Part shown: positions 36,426-44,860 of the stretch, one piece after another
Numbering within the stretch: position 1 is the stretch's first letter
Layout: each line of letters opens with the position of its first letter
NCBI RefSeq assembly: GCF_024662215.1
Contig: NZ_CP096115.1
Location: 434,001 to 498,000, forward strand
Direction of reading: 5' to 3'
DNA length: 64,000 nucleotides
From: Methanoplanus endosymbiosus
GTDB taxonomy: Archaea > Halobacteriota > Methanomicrobia > Methanomicrobiales > Methanomicrobiaceae
Program-made: the position numbers and the translations under genes
The notes under the pieces: generated by a model
Databases searched by the model: none
What the model saw: the letters and a program-made list of their open reading frames with translations, nothing else
Told to the model about the DNA's origin: nothing

Positions 36426-36716
36426 GTGCGTGAAGAAGAACAGGACTGGATAATATACAGAATAATCTGTTCAGTTAAAAAGATAACATTTTCTGAACTG
36501 AAAACCGCTTCCGGTTTTGAAGATGAACAGATAAAAGATTCAATTCAGAGACTTGAGAATAACTGCCTGACATCTGTACATGACAGTGAGATAAGAATAA
36601 TGTCAGTAAATGAAATGCTTCTGAAAAATCAGATCAAAAATACTATCCGTGATGATAAGAGTCCGGTGATCTTTGAAAACGGGGTTATTAAGGCTAATCC
36701 GGATTACAGGAGATGA
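36426..36716 (+). CDS. small winged-helix-like protein
   Basis: A 96-aa protein starting with GTG. Residues ~5-50 look like a winged helix ([39 protein letters not shown]). The rest is charged. It is the first gene of the run leading to Trm56, ATP-grasp, TFE and HD proteins, with its stop overlapping the ATG at 36713. Function unknown; DNA or RNA binding is inference. Confidence 0.7.
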   Translation: MREEEQDWIIYRIICSVKKITFSELKTASGFEDEQIKDSIQRLENNCLTSVHDSEIRIMSVNEMLLKNQIKNTIRDDKSPVIFENGVIKANPDYRR

Positions 36717-36721
36717 AATAT

Positions 36722-37243
36722 ATGAGAGATGTCTGGATATTAAGAATCGGCCACAGGCCTGAGAGGGATCAGAGAGTTACAACCCACGTAGGACTTACCG
36801 GGCGTGCACTTGGTGCAGGAGGTATGTATCTGGCATCAGATGACAAGGGTGTAAAGAAGTCGATAGAAGATGTTGCAGACCGCTGGGGTGGAGACTTTAA
36901 GGTCGAGAACAATGTCTCCTGGAAGAAGGTTATCAGGGACTGGAAGGATGCCGGAGGAAAAGTTGTCCACCTGACTATGTACGGCATATCTGTCACGGAT
37001 GCAATGCCTAAGATACAGGAATGTGAGAAGGTGCTCGTTGTTGTCGGCGCTGAAAAAGTTCCGGGTGATATGTACGGCCTTGCAGATTACAATGTATCTG
37101 TCACCACTCAGCCGCACTCTGAGATTTCAAGCCTTGCGATATTTATGGACCATCTCTTTGAAGGCAAAACTCTTGACCTTGATTTTGAAGGTGCTGAAAT
37201 AAAGGTGATTCCGACAGAATGCGGCAAGAGGTTTGAGAGTTGA
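36722..37243 (+). CDS. trm56: tRNA (cytidine(56)-2'-O)-methyltransferase
   Basis: A 173-aa archaeal Trm56 (SPOUT fold), which methylates the ribose of C56 in the T-loop: [30 protein letters not shown], and [19 protein letters not shown] followed by [15 protein letters not shown] 36722 is preferred to 36713 because AGGAG lies 9 nt before it and only 1 nt before the other. The stop overlaps the next gene's TTG. Confidence 0.95.
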   Translation: MRDVWILRIGHRPERDQRVTTHVGLTGRALGAGGMYLASDDKGVKKSIEDVADRWGGDFKVENNVSWKKVIRDWKDAGGKVVHLTMYGISVTDAMPKIQECEKVLVVVGAEKVPGDMYGLADYNVSVTTQPHSEISSLAIFMDHLFEGKTLDLDFEGAEIKVIPTECGKRFES

Positions 37244-38325
37244 AGGGGCGGGTTCTGGTTGCCGGTTTTGCCACCCGCCATGTTGTCTGTTCGGCGTACA
37301 AAGCCGGTTATGAGGTACATGCAATTGACTGCTTCTGCGATCAGGATCTCCACTGGTACACAAAGTCATGCCGGACTTTTGAAGAGATGGATGAGATGCC
37401 GGACATCATCAGTGAGGAGGCAGGCAGGAAAAAATTTGACTATTTTGTTGTGACATCCGGCGCTGAGGATATATCTGCGGACATTCCTGTCTGGGGCACT
37501 GAGAGGAAGTGCGCTGAGAAGTTCATCAGCAAGAGGCAGATTCAGGATTTTTTTGAGGAGCACTCAGTCCCGGTCCCGCCCGTTTCTCCGGAGGGGAATT
37601 ACCCTGCAATGCTAAAGCCCGTTAAGGGGGCAGGAGGATGGAGAAACAGGATTGTCAGCAATAAGTATGAGGAGGAGGAATGGAGATCACTGTGGCCTGA
37701 TGTACCCTATATCAGGCAGGATGTGATTGACGGCACGCCATGCAGTGTGTCGTGTATTGCATCAGAGTCCGGCGCAAGGGCCGTATCGGTCAATCTTCAG
37801 ACTCTGAGGGGCGGCACAGGTGAGAAGGCTTTTGGTTTTTCCGGCGCGGTTACGCCTTTTATTACCGGACATGCAGAGGACCTTAAGAGAACTGCGGAGT
37901 TCATCGCTGAAAAGAGCGGCTGCCTCGGTTCTCTTGGTGTTGATTTCATATTATCAGATGAGGGCATATATGCAATAGAGGTAAATCCGAGATTTCAGGC
38001 GACCCTTGATATTATTGAGGGTTCTACCGGACTGAACATATTTGAAGCACATATTAACGCATTTAAAGGAGAACTTCCACCCATAATTCCAACTGCGCCG
38101 CTTGTATATGCAAGAAGGATTATATTTGCAGACCGCGATCTTGTTGTGAAGGACGACCTTAAAAAATTCCACCCGAATGTGGCTGACATTCCGTGGCCGG
38201 GAACTGAAATTGAAGAGGGAAGTGCAATTATCAGTGTGTATGGATCAGGAAAAACAGAGGAAGAGGCTGACTCTTCACTGCATAAAAATATATTAGAAAT
38301 TAACGGATATATAAACAGATGGTAA
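37240..38325 (+). CDS. ATP-grasp ligase (COG2232-like)
   Basis: A 361-aa ATP-grasp protein: an N-terminal Rossmann-like part ([20 protein letters not shown]), then ATP binding ([19 protein letters not shown]), and the catalytic [14 protein letters not shown] with metal ligands. It probably joins a carboxylate to an amine or amino acid. A relative, MfnD, makes gamma-glutamyltyramine for methanofuran, but I cannot say this is that enzyme. TTG 37240 start overlaps the trm56 stop by 4 nt, and the 3' end overlaps the tfe start. Confidence 0.85.
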   Translation: MKGRVLVAGFATRHVVCSAYKAGYEVHAIDCFCDQDLHWYTKSCRTFEEMDEMPDIISEEAGRKKFDYFVVTSGAEDISADIPVWGTERKCAEKFISKRQIQDFFEEHSVPVPPVSPEGNYPAMLKPVKGAGGWRNRIVSNKYEEEEWRSLWPDVPYIRQDVIDGTPCSVSCIASESGARAVSVNLQTLRGGTGEKAFGFSGAVTPFITGHAEDLKRTAEFIAEKSGCLGSLGVDFILSDEGIYAIEVNPRFQATLDIIEGSTGLNIFEAHINAFKGELPPIIPTAPLVYARRIIFADRDLVVKDDLKKFHPNVADIPWPGTEIEEGSAIISVYGSGKTEEEADSSLHKNILEINGYINRW

Positions 38326-38843
38326 CTGCTAAAGAATTAATCGACAGGGACTCAACCCGTGCATACCTTTTCAGGCTTATCGGTGAGGTAGGAATAGAAC
38401 TCCTTTCCAAATTTCCGGAAGGCGGGGAATTCAGCGATGAGGACTTAGCTGAAAAAACTGAAATAAACCTGAATAGTGTGAGGCATACCCTCTATACATT
38501 ATATGGTAAAAAACTTGCAGAATACCGCAGAATTAAAAATTCGGAGACCGGATGGCTCACATATCTCTGGAAGTTGAAGCCCGGAAATATATATGGTACA
38601 ATTTCAGAAGAGATGCTTGAAATTCTGGAGACTCTCGAAGCAAGGGCAAAATATGAGGAGATGAATGACTTTTATATCTGTCCGGTCTGCGGTGTCAGAT
38701 ATACTTTTGATGAAGCGCTCGGGTGCAATTTTTCCTGCGGCAACTGCGATGAGAAGATGGATCACTTTGATAATGAACTGATTGCGGAAGCTCTCAGAAA
38801 GAGGGTTGATCTGCTGAAGGAAAATCTCAACATTGCCTCCTGA
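38319..38843 (+). CDS. tfe: transcription factor E alpha subunit (TFE)
   Basis: A 174-aa archaeal TFE, the counterpart of TFIIE-alpha: N-terminal winged helix (~1-85, with LAEKTEINLNSVRHTLYTLY), a linker helix, and a C-terminal zinc ribbon (CPVCGVRYTFDEAL and CNFSCGNCD). It helps open the promoter with RNA polymerase. It overlaps the genes on both sides, so belongs to a single translation-coupled run. Confidence 0.96.
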   Translation: MVTAKELIDRDSTRAYLFRLIGEVGIELLSKFPEGGEFSDEDLAEKTEINLNSVRHTLYTLYGKKLAEYRRIKNSETGWLTYLWKLKPGNIYGTISEEMLEILETLEARAKYEEMNDFYICPVCGVRYTFDEALGCNFSCGNCDEKMDHFDNELIAEALRKRVDLLKENLNIAS

Positions 38844-39336
38844 TATTACAGCAGATGTGGCAATAGGGATTCTGAGGAATGCGGGCTGTGAGGAGAGGAT
38901 TATCAGCCACTGCATTGCAGTGAGGGATCTTGCCCTTAAATTTTTAAAAAAATCCGGAGCAGATAAAAATCTTGTTGAAACCGGGGCACTTCTTCATGAT
39001 ATCGGGCGCTCTGAGAGCCACGGGCTTGATCATGCAGCCATCGGTGCGGACATCTGCCGGAATCTTGGGCTTGACGAGAGGGTGTGCAGGATTGTTGAAC
39101 GGCATATCGGCGCAGGAATTACATATGAGGAGTGTATAAAGGAGGGGCTTGAACCCCGCAATTACATTCCGGAATCTGTTGAGGAGAAGATTGTCGCGCA
39201 TGCTGATAATCTTATTAAGGGGAGAAGGGAGATTACCATTGAAGAAAGGCTGAAGAGGTCTGATAAGTTATCTGCGGAGTCAAAAAGAAGAATCTTCCTC
39301 TTATCTGAGGAGATCGAGAAATTCCGGGACGACTGA
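38833..39336 (+). CDS. HD-domain (HDIG) phosphohydrolase-like protein
   Basis: A 167-aa HD protein: HCIAVRDLALKFLKK, then GALLHDIGRSESHGLDHAAIG with the HD pair, ERHIGAG and KIVAHADNLIKG. It matches archaeal TIGR00295-like proteins; substrate unknown. The TTG start overlaps the end of tfe (11 nt), and no better start lies near. Last gene of the run; the 184-bp space to the next gene holds no feature I can support. Confidence 0.88.
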   Translation: MPPDITADVAIGILRNAGCEERIISHCIAVRDLALKFLKKSGADKNLVETGALLHDIGRSESHGLDHAAIGADICRNLGLDERVCRIVERHIGAGITYEECIKEGLEPRNYIPESVEEKIVAHADNLIKGRREITIEERLKRSDKLSAESKRRIFLLSEEIEKFRDD

Positions 39337-39520
39337 ACCGGCTGTTGTCAGGGCAGATCTCAGATCTGCCAGAAGTGAACCACCTCTGTGCTAAAGACCA
39401 GGGGGATTTACGCTACGCTTTTAAAACTCTCTTTTTTTTGCGGAATCAGACCGGATTATCTGACTGTTATAATCTGTCGCCTCTATTTTATCTGAAAACG
39501 GGCAGGAGTCCGGGTATTTA

Positions 39521-40021
39521 TCACAGGATTATCTTTCTGACCTGCGGCAGGGATTTTAAGTCAGTATAGAGATCTGCCGGTGGTGCTGTATCAACTATTA
39601 TCACAAGCCGTGGCTCTTCTGATAACAGGGGGTCGGTTACAAATATCTGCCTTATTGCAAGTCCGTATTTTGTTATTATATGTACTGCCGAACTGATAAT
39701 CCCCTTCTCCCTTGCGTCATTGACATAGATGGTGATGACAGTAAGTCCGAGTGCATCTGCAACAGCTGTAAGATCGGGGGTCACTCTCATATTCAGGAAA
39801 ATTTCCTTTATTGCCGCGCTTTTGACTATCCTCTTTGCGGTTGCGTCCACAACACGCCGGTCTGTGCCTGTCCTCTTTGCAATGTGCGTTGCAGGAATTT
39901 CTATGCCATTGCAGACGATTTTTCCACATTCAGAGACTCCAAATCCGTTCTCAAGCAGATATCTGACGACTATTGTCTGTGCCGGAGAATCTGAGAACTC
40001 TTCTAATATCCTTGCCCACAT
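39521..40021 (-). CDS. ACT-domain regulator of amino-acid metabolism (COG2150)
   Basis: A 166-aa protein of the archaeal COG2150 family: PAQTIVVRYLLENGFGVSEC, IEIPATHIAKRTGTDRRVVDATAKRI (an HTH-like part), then an ACT domain (~85-166, YVNDAREKGIISSAVHIITKYGLAIRQ). ATG 40021 (MWARILEEF) fits family starts; ATG 40057 is possible and lies nearer a TATA-like ATTTAAAT. A longer frame reaching 40351 runs through the tRNA gene and is false. Divergent from tRNA-Leu. Confidence 0.88.
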   Translation of the reverse strand: MWARILEEFSDSPAQTIVVRYLLENGFGVSECGKIVCNGIEIPATHIAKRTGTDRRVVDATAKRIVKSAAIKEIFLNMRVTPDLTAVADALGLTVITIYVNDAREKGIISSAVHIITKYGLAIRQIFVTDPLLSEEPRLVIIVDTAPPADLYTDLKSLPQVRKIIL

Positions 40022-40239
40022 TAATATTATTTTGGCATTTTGTCCATAAAATACCATTGTTTTTGGATTCTGAAAGTTCAGAAACAAATTTAAATCCGGA
40101 ATAATAGCACAAAATCCGGGAAAATAATACAAACAGTAAAAACAGTGAGATTTGTAGAATAAAAAAATAATAAAAATCCACAGGAAATGCAAATCGGAAC
40201 CTATTTTAAGTGAGAGATCATTCTTTATAGAGTAACAAC

Positions 40240-40324
40240 GCGAGGATTGCCAAGCCTGGTCAAAGGCGCAAGGTTGAGGGCCTTGTCTCGTAGGAGTTCG
40301 CAGGTTCGAATCCTGCTCCTCGCA
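40240..40324 (+). tRNA. tRNA-Leu (GAG anticodon)
   Basis: A class II tRNA: 7-bp acceptor stem GCGAGGA/TCCTCGC, A73 at 40324, anticodon stem CAAGG/CCTTG with loop TTGAGGG, so the anticodon is GAG (CUU/CUC). The D-arm begins TTGCCAAGCCTGG, a long variable arm (TCTCGTAGGAG) follows, and the T-arm is GCAGG TTCGAAT CCTGC. CCA is not encoded. TTTTT follows at 40325, a likely terminator, and TATTTTAA lies about 30 bp before. Confidence 0.97.
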
Positions 40325-40433
40325 TTTTTCAGTCAGGTTCAAATCTGACACACCTGTTCCGGTTTTTTTGATTCTCTGTCAGTAGAGAATTCTGCCGATA
40401 TTACAATAAAGTATAACAAAAAATGGGGTTTTG

Positions 40434-41318
40434 TCAGAAAGTCAGTGCAGGTGAAACAAAACTAAGCATAGTTGATGTTTCTTCCGCCACATTCCTATAG
40501 CCCTTCGTCTGATTCGGAGGGATGTACGCCGCATTTCCGGCAGTGACCCTTACCGGATTTCCGCCGGGGGCATAAACTTCAATCTCTCCTTTTATAACGC
40601 AGATCAATTCTGATGAACCTTTCAGACAGTTGTCTTCGGCAACTCCTCCGGGGAGAAGTTCGGCGTATGCAACGCTGTAATCAACAGGGGCATTCATTTC
40701 AGGCATCAGAACAGGATTTACAACCGAATAGATCATCATATCAGAGCCAATGTCCCATTCGCTTCCGTCTCCGGGATCCTGAATTACTATCGGAACTTTG
40801 TCTGTCAAAAATTCAGGATTAAATACATTTTCGCCTGTAATTTCAGATTCCGGCGTATAAACCGGATTAACCACATTGATATAAACAAGTTCCTCATCTC
40901 CGACTGAAGTTGCGGACTGCAATACTCCCTGTGGCAGTATCACATACTCATTTGCCCCCACAGTTACGGTTGCGTTGTCACACTTAATCTCAGCCTCTCC
41001 GCTGATTATGCCAAAGAACTCAGACCTGTCAAGAAGTCTGTGCAGCGTAGTGGTATTTCCGGAAGGGACTGTTACATACCCAAGGCTGTAGTTTGTGCTG
41101 ATCTCAGGAGTGCCTGCGCCAATGAGTTCTTCATATATAAACCACCCTCCAAAGATTGACAACTCCTCACCCGGAGTTATCAGGCATACTGCCTGTGCTG
41201 GTTTCTGATAGTCTGTCTGAACCGGCTGTTCCGGTTCAGCCGCCTGATCTGAACTCCCGGTTATGCACCCGGCAGAGATGCAGATGAGAATCAGAGTAAT
41301 TGAAAGAATCCTGTACAT
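40434..41318 (-). CDS. secreted lipoprotein with two cupin domains
   Basis: A 294-aa protein with a short signal and lipobox (MYRILSITLILICISAGC, Cys18), then two cupin-like barrels (~70-150, RLLDRSEFFGIISGEAEIK; ~205-290, SSELICVIKGEIEVYAPGG). It probably binds a small ligand or acts as an anchored sugar or metal enzyme at the cell surface. Only part of the usual cupin histidines are present, so metal binding is uncertain. A GAGGT ribosome site and a TATA-rich stretch precede the ATG. Single-gene unit. Confidence 0.85.
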   Translation of the reverse strand: MYRILSITLILICISAGCITGSSDQAAEPEQPVQTDYQKPAQAVCLITPGEELSIFGGWFIYEELIGAGTPEISTNYSLGYVTVPSGNTTTLHRLLDRSEFFGIISGEAEIKCDNATVTVGANEYVILPQGVLQSATSVGDEELVYINVVNPVYTPESEITGENVFNPEFLTDKVPIVIQDPGDGSEWDIGSDMMIYSVVNPVLMPEMNAPVDYSVAYAELLPGGVAEDNCLKGSSELICVIKGEIEVYAPGGNPVRVTAGNAAYIPPNQTKGYRNVAEETSTMLSFVSPALTF

Positions 41319-41629
41319 TATATATACCTCTGTATAAGTAATATTATATTATATTGTCTGCTGTAATCTGTCATAATGTTCTGTCCCGGCAGACGTTATC
41401 TCATCAGCTATTATCAGACGTGCATAGGGGTGAGGATTTTAATGTCAGATCTGCCGTTTTTTTCCGGAAATCTGCCTGTTTTGAGAACTCATTGTTGAGG
41501 GATGAAAATAACGCACATTTAGGCTTTATTTTGACTGAATCGCACAGATCTCCGGTTGTTAAGGGCACGTGACAGGTGAAATTTTCAGGAGGATGTTTAG
41601 TATGGGGTGACATGAAAAAAGGCAGTACA

Positions 41630-41656
41630 GGCCCTCTGTGAGGGTCGGTTTTTTGG
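41630..41656 (+). terminator. intrinsic-terminator-like hairpin in the 41.3-41.9 kb gap
   Basis: GGCCCTC (41630-41636), loop TGT, GAGGGTC (41640-41646; one G-T pair) form a 7-bp stem followed by GGTTTTTTGG. A strong AGGAGG at 41588-41593 precedes two tiny frames (ATG 41594 and 41612). The 624-bp gap has no gene I can support, so this could mark a short leader or small RNA transcribed away from the cupin gene. Confidence 0.4.
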
Positions 41657-41942
41657 TTTAACACAGTTTATGTGGTTTTTCCGGAAATCTGGTTATTCCT
41701 GAATTTGCAGGCATCCCCTCCCGCCGTCATCACAGCTCCCCCCAGGAGCAGTGGCGAAGACAGAAACCTCCACCTGTATTTTCTGAATGTGCCTGCCCTC
41801 CTTAGAGTCTGACTTTTTTCCGGACATTAACCCAAAAGAGACCTGACAGGAGTTACCCTTAATTAACAGGGATACCTATATCAGGATATTCTGAGATCAG
41901 TAATATCATCTGATAATCTGCAATGTCAGATCTGGGGAAATT

Positions 41943-44519
41943 ATGCCGGAATTATCTCTTCAAAAATATGAACGCAATGAACTTGCCGCCCTCTGCCTGA
42001 AAAATGCGCAGGAACTGATTTTTATTACTGATGAGTCAGGTGCTGTTTTTGAGGGCAATAACTGTTTTCTTAAGACTCTTGGCTATTGTGCCGGAGATCT
42101 GCCGTCTCTGCATGTATGGGATATTGATGCCAATATTGCAGAGAAAGCCTGGGCGGGGATATGGCAGCAGATTCTTGGCAGAAACGGCTTTACCTTCACC
42201 ACCTACCGCATTGCAAAAGACGGCAGAGAGATTCCGGTGAAGGTCTCCAAACAGATAACTGAGTACAAAGGGCACAAATATCTCTTCTCCTGCTCGCAGA
42301 CAATCAAAAAGACTGAAATGGATGCCACTCTTCTGCCACTCTCTGAGGAGAGATACCAGATCTTCATCAGAAACTATCAGGGCATTGCATATGAGTCAAC
42401 GATCGACTGGGTGCCCCTCTTCTTCAAAGGTCAGGTCAAAGAGATTACCGGATATACAGAGGAAGAATTTCTGGCAGGCACACCCCGCTGGGATGAGATC
42501 ATATTTCCTGACGATCTCAAAGAGATTATGGCCAATGACAATGATCTCCGGACAATTCCGGGAACAAAAAGGGATCGTAAGTACAGGATTGTGCGAAAGG
42601 ATGGTGCCCTGCGATGGGTTCACGATACAATTCAGTGCACCACTGATACAGCCGGATCATCCGTAATTCTCGTGGGATCAATAATTGACATTACCGGACG
42701 CAGAGAAGCAGAAGCAGCTCTTTTAGACAGCCGGAAAATTTACCGGAATCTTGTGGAAAACATCAATGAGGTCATCTTTACCCTTGATCTGAACGGAAAA
42801 TTCACCTACTTAAGTCCGGTTGTCGAATCCCTTAAAGGTGGATTTGGCTATACTGCTGACGAACTTACCGGGCGTTCTTTTACTGAGATTCTTCACCCTG
42901 ACGATCTCGCAGAGGTTGTCCAAAAATACAGACGGACCCTCGCAGGTTTTCCCAAAACCACTGAGTTCAGGGTAATCTCCAAATCCGGAGAAGTTCGCTG
43001 GATTCGTGAATCCGGACGGCAGATCCTTGACAATGGGGAGGTTGTCGGTCTGCAGGGACTTTTCTCAGATATAACCGAACAAAAAGAGGCAGAAGTGGCA
43101 AAGGTACATTCAGAACTTAGGTACCGCCGTCTTTTTGAAGCGGCGCAGGACGGGATTCTCATCTTGAACTACGAAACAGGAGAAATTCTTGATGCCAATC
43201 CATTTATTCTGGACATTCTTGGCTATTCGCTGAATGAACTTTCCGGCCTTCACCTCTGGGACATTGGGATCTTTAAGGATGTTGCCGACTCAAAAGATGC
43301 CTTTTTAGAGCTGAAAAAGAGGAAGTACCTCCGTTATGATGACCTGCCTCTCACTACAAAGGATGGCCGGCAGATAGATGTGGAATTAGTCAGTAATGCC
43401 TACATGGTCGGATCAGAGAGGGTGATCCAGTCAAATATCCGGGACATCACTGACAGAATTCAGGCCGAAAAGGCGCTGCATAAAAAAGAAGAGGAGTACA
43501 GGGCCATTACTGACATCTCAGATGACGCAATCTTTCTTCTGGACAGTGAGATGCGGTATGAATTTGTCAATCCTGCTGCTGCCGCCTATATACACATGAG
43601 TGCGCCATCACTGCGGGGCATGTCTCTTCAGGATACCTTCCCAAAAGAGGCAGCTGATTATTATACCTCAGTTGTTCATACGGTGATGCAGACCGGAATG
43701 TCATATACTGAGGATATGCTTGTGCCTCTGCCGGGAAATGCCCGCTGGTTCAGGATTCGTGCTGCACCGTTTTTCTCCAACGGAAATCAAGACCGGATAT
43801 TACTCTATGCCACAGACATTCATGAGCTTACTATTCTAAGAGAGGCTCTTGATCTGACTAACAAAAAGCTCAATATGCTGACCAGTATCCTGCGGCATGA
43901 TATCCTCAACTATCTGATGGTGATTAAGGCAAGTGCAGATATGATTGAGATGGATTTAAAACCTGATGAAGGAATGGAAAAATCCCTGACGTTTATTAAA
44001 AGAAGCACTGATGCGATCGAGCGCCTGCTGAAATTTTCACGGGAGTACCAGTCGCTTGGTGTGGAGCAGCCAAAGTGGCACTCTGTTAGCCAGGTGGTTG
44101 AGATGGTGCTGCGTGATGGCATCTTTGCCGGAATAACTGTTGATATGCAGCTCAATAATCTCAGGGTCTTTGCTGATGCTCTCCTCTACCGGGTTATCTT
44201 TAATCTCTTTGAGAATGCGGTCAGGCATGGTGAATCGGTGACAACCATTACGGTCAGGTTCTCCTCAGATGGTGCAGTCGGGGTTTTGACAGTCTGTGAT
44301 AACGGAGTTGGCATTCCTGATGACGAGAAGGAGAATATCTTCAGGAGAGATTTTGGAAAACACACAGGTTTTGGCCTCTACTTTGCACAGGAGATACTGT
44401 CCATTACAGGCATTACCATATCTGAAACCGGAGATGCCGGAGAAGGCGCACACTTTGAGATCCGGATACCGGAGGGTTCCTGGCATCAGGATAAGGCATA
44501 TCAGGCATCAGAGATCTGA
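41943..44519 (+). CDS. five-PAS histidine kinase
   Basis: An 858-aa cytoplasmic kinase. Five PAS domains follow one another at roughly 10-125, 130-255, 265-385, 390-510 and 515-635; the second and third are of the PAS_3 type (WDEIIFPDDL, ILHPDDL). The H-box is SILRHDILNYL (~650), and the HATPase (~735-850) has FNLFENAVRHG, DNGVGIPDDEK and a FGLYFAQEIL G2-type motif. No membrane span, so signals would be internal or membrane permeable. It is followed by a stand-alone ATPase fragment and a PAS-GAF protein; no response regulator is adjacent. Confidence 0.93.
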   Translation: MPELSLQKYERNELAALCLKNAQELIFITDESGAVFEGNNCFLKTLGYCAGDLPSLHVWDIDANIAEKAWAGIWQQILGRNGFTFTTYRIAKDGREIPVKVSKQITEYKGHKYLFSCSQTIKKTEMDATLLPLSEERYQIFIRNYQGIAYESTIDWVPLFFKGQVKEITGYTEEEFLAGTPRWDEIIFPDDLKEIMANDNDLRTIPGTKRDRKYRIVRKDGALRWVHDTIQCTTDTAGSSVILVGSIIDITGRREAEAALLDSRKIYRNLVENINEVIFTLDLNGKFTYLSPVVESLKGGFGYTADELTGRSFTEILHPDDLAEVVQKYRRTLAGFPKTTEFRVISKSGEVRWIRESGRQILDNGEVVGLQGLFSDITEQKEAEVAKVHSELRYRRLFEAAQDGILILNYETGEILDANPFILDILGYSLNELSGLHLWDIGIFKDVADSKDAFLELKKRKYLRYDDLPLTTKDGRQIDVELVSNAYMVGSERVIQSNIRDITDRIQAEKALHKKEEEYRAITDISDDAIFLLDSEMRYEFVNPAAAAYIHMSAPSLRGMSLQDTFPKEAADYYTSVVHTVMQTGMSYTEDMLVPLPGNARWFRIRAAPFFSNGNQDRILLYATDIHELTILREALDLTNKKLNMLTSILRHDILNYLMVIKASADMIEMDLKPDEGMEKSLTFIKRSTDAIERLLKFSREYQSLGVEQPKWHSVSQVVEMVLRDGIFAGITVDMQLNNLRVFADALLYRVIFNLFENAVRHGESVTTITVRFSSDGAVGVLTVCDNGVGIPDDEKENIFRRDFGKHTGFGLYFAQEILSITGITISETGDAGEGAHFEIRIPEGSWHQDKAYQASEI

Positions 44520-44596
44520 CTAACAGCATGTATCTGAATGAAATTACGGCTCTGATAAGATTCCGGAGATGAAACTTCAGAAGACGGATAAAAAAT

Positions 44597-44824
44597 ATGA
44601 ACGGAAATAATCCGGATAAGAGAAGGAGAGATAAGCTGGCAGCCCTGTTTAGACGCGGGTTTGGTAAGCACACAGATCCTGGGCTCTTCCTCTCCCGTGA
44701 GATCCTCTCAATCACAGGGATAACTATAACTGAGAACGGAGTGCCGGGCATGGGAACCTGTTTTGAACTGAAAGTTCCGGGTGGGATTTTCCTGACCGTT
44801 CCTGACGGCGATAATAAATTATGA
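44597..44824 (+). CDS. C-terminal histidine-kinase ATPase fragment (75 aa), probable gene relic
   Basis: An ORF whose residues ~18-65 (RRGFGKHTDPGLFLSREILS onward to CFELKVPGG) copy the G2-to-end part of archaeal HATPase domains, closest to the kinase at 46306-48423. The DHp helix, N-box and G1 are missing, and the GLGL motif reads DPGL. It has its own ATG after a purine-rich stretch, and lies between two sensor genes. It most likely is the leftover of a deleted kinase, though it could be translated. Confidence 0.65.
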   Translation: MNGNNPDKRRRDKLAALFRRGFGKHTDPGLFLSREILSITGITITENGVPGMGTCFELKVPGGIFLTVPDGDNKL

Positions 44825-44860
44825 GATCTGAGAGCAGAATATCTAAAAGGAGAGATAAAT

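Noticed and set aside
39345-39569. 74-codon plus-strand frame after the HD gene
   Set aside because: TTG start without a ribosome site, overlaps the convergent COG2150 gene, and composition is not protein-like.
40022-40351. N-terminal 110 codons of a 276-codon minus-strand frame ending at 39521
   Set aside because: This part reads through the complement of tRNA-Leu (the familiar EEQDSNLRTPTRQGPQP translation artefact). The real COG2150 gene starts at 40021 or 40057.
41404-41664. 86-codon minus-strand and 72-codon plus-strand frames in the 41.3-41.9 kb gap
   Set aside because: They are mutually antisense, cross the hairpin, and show no domain or start signal.
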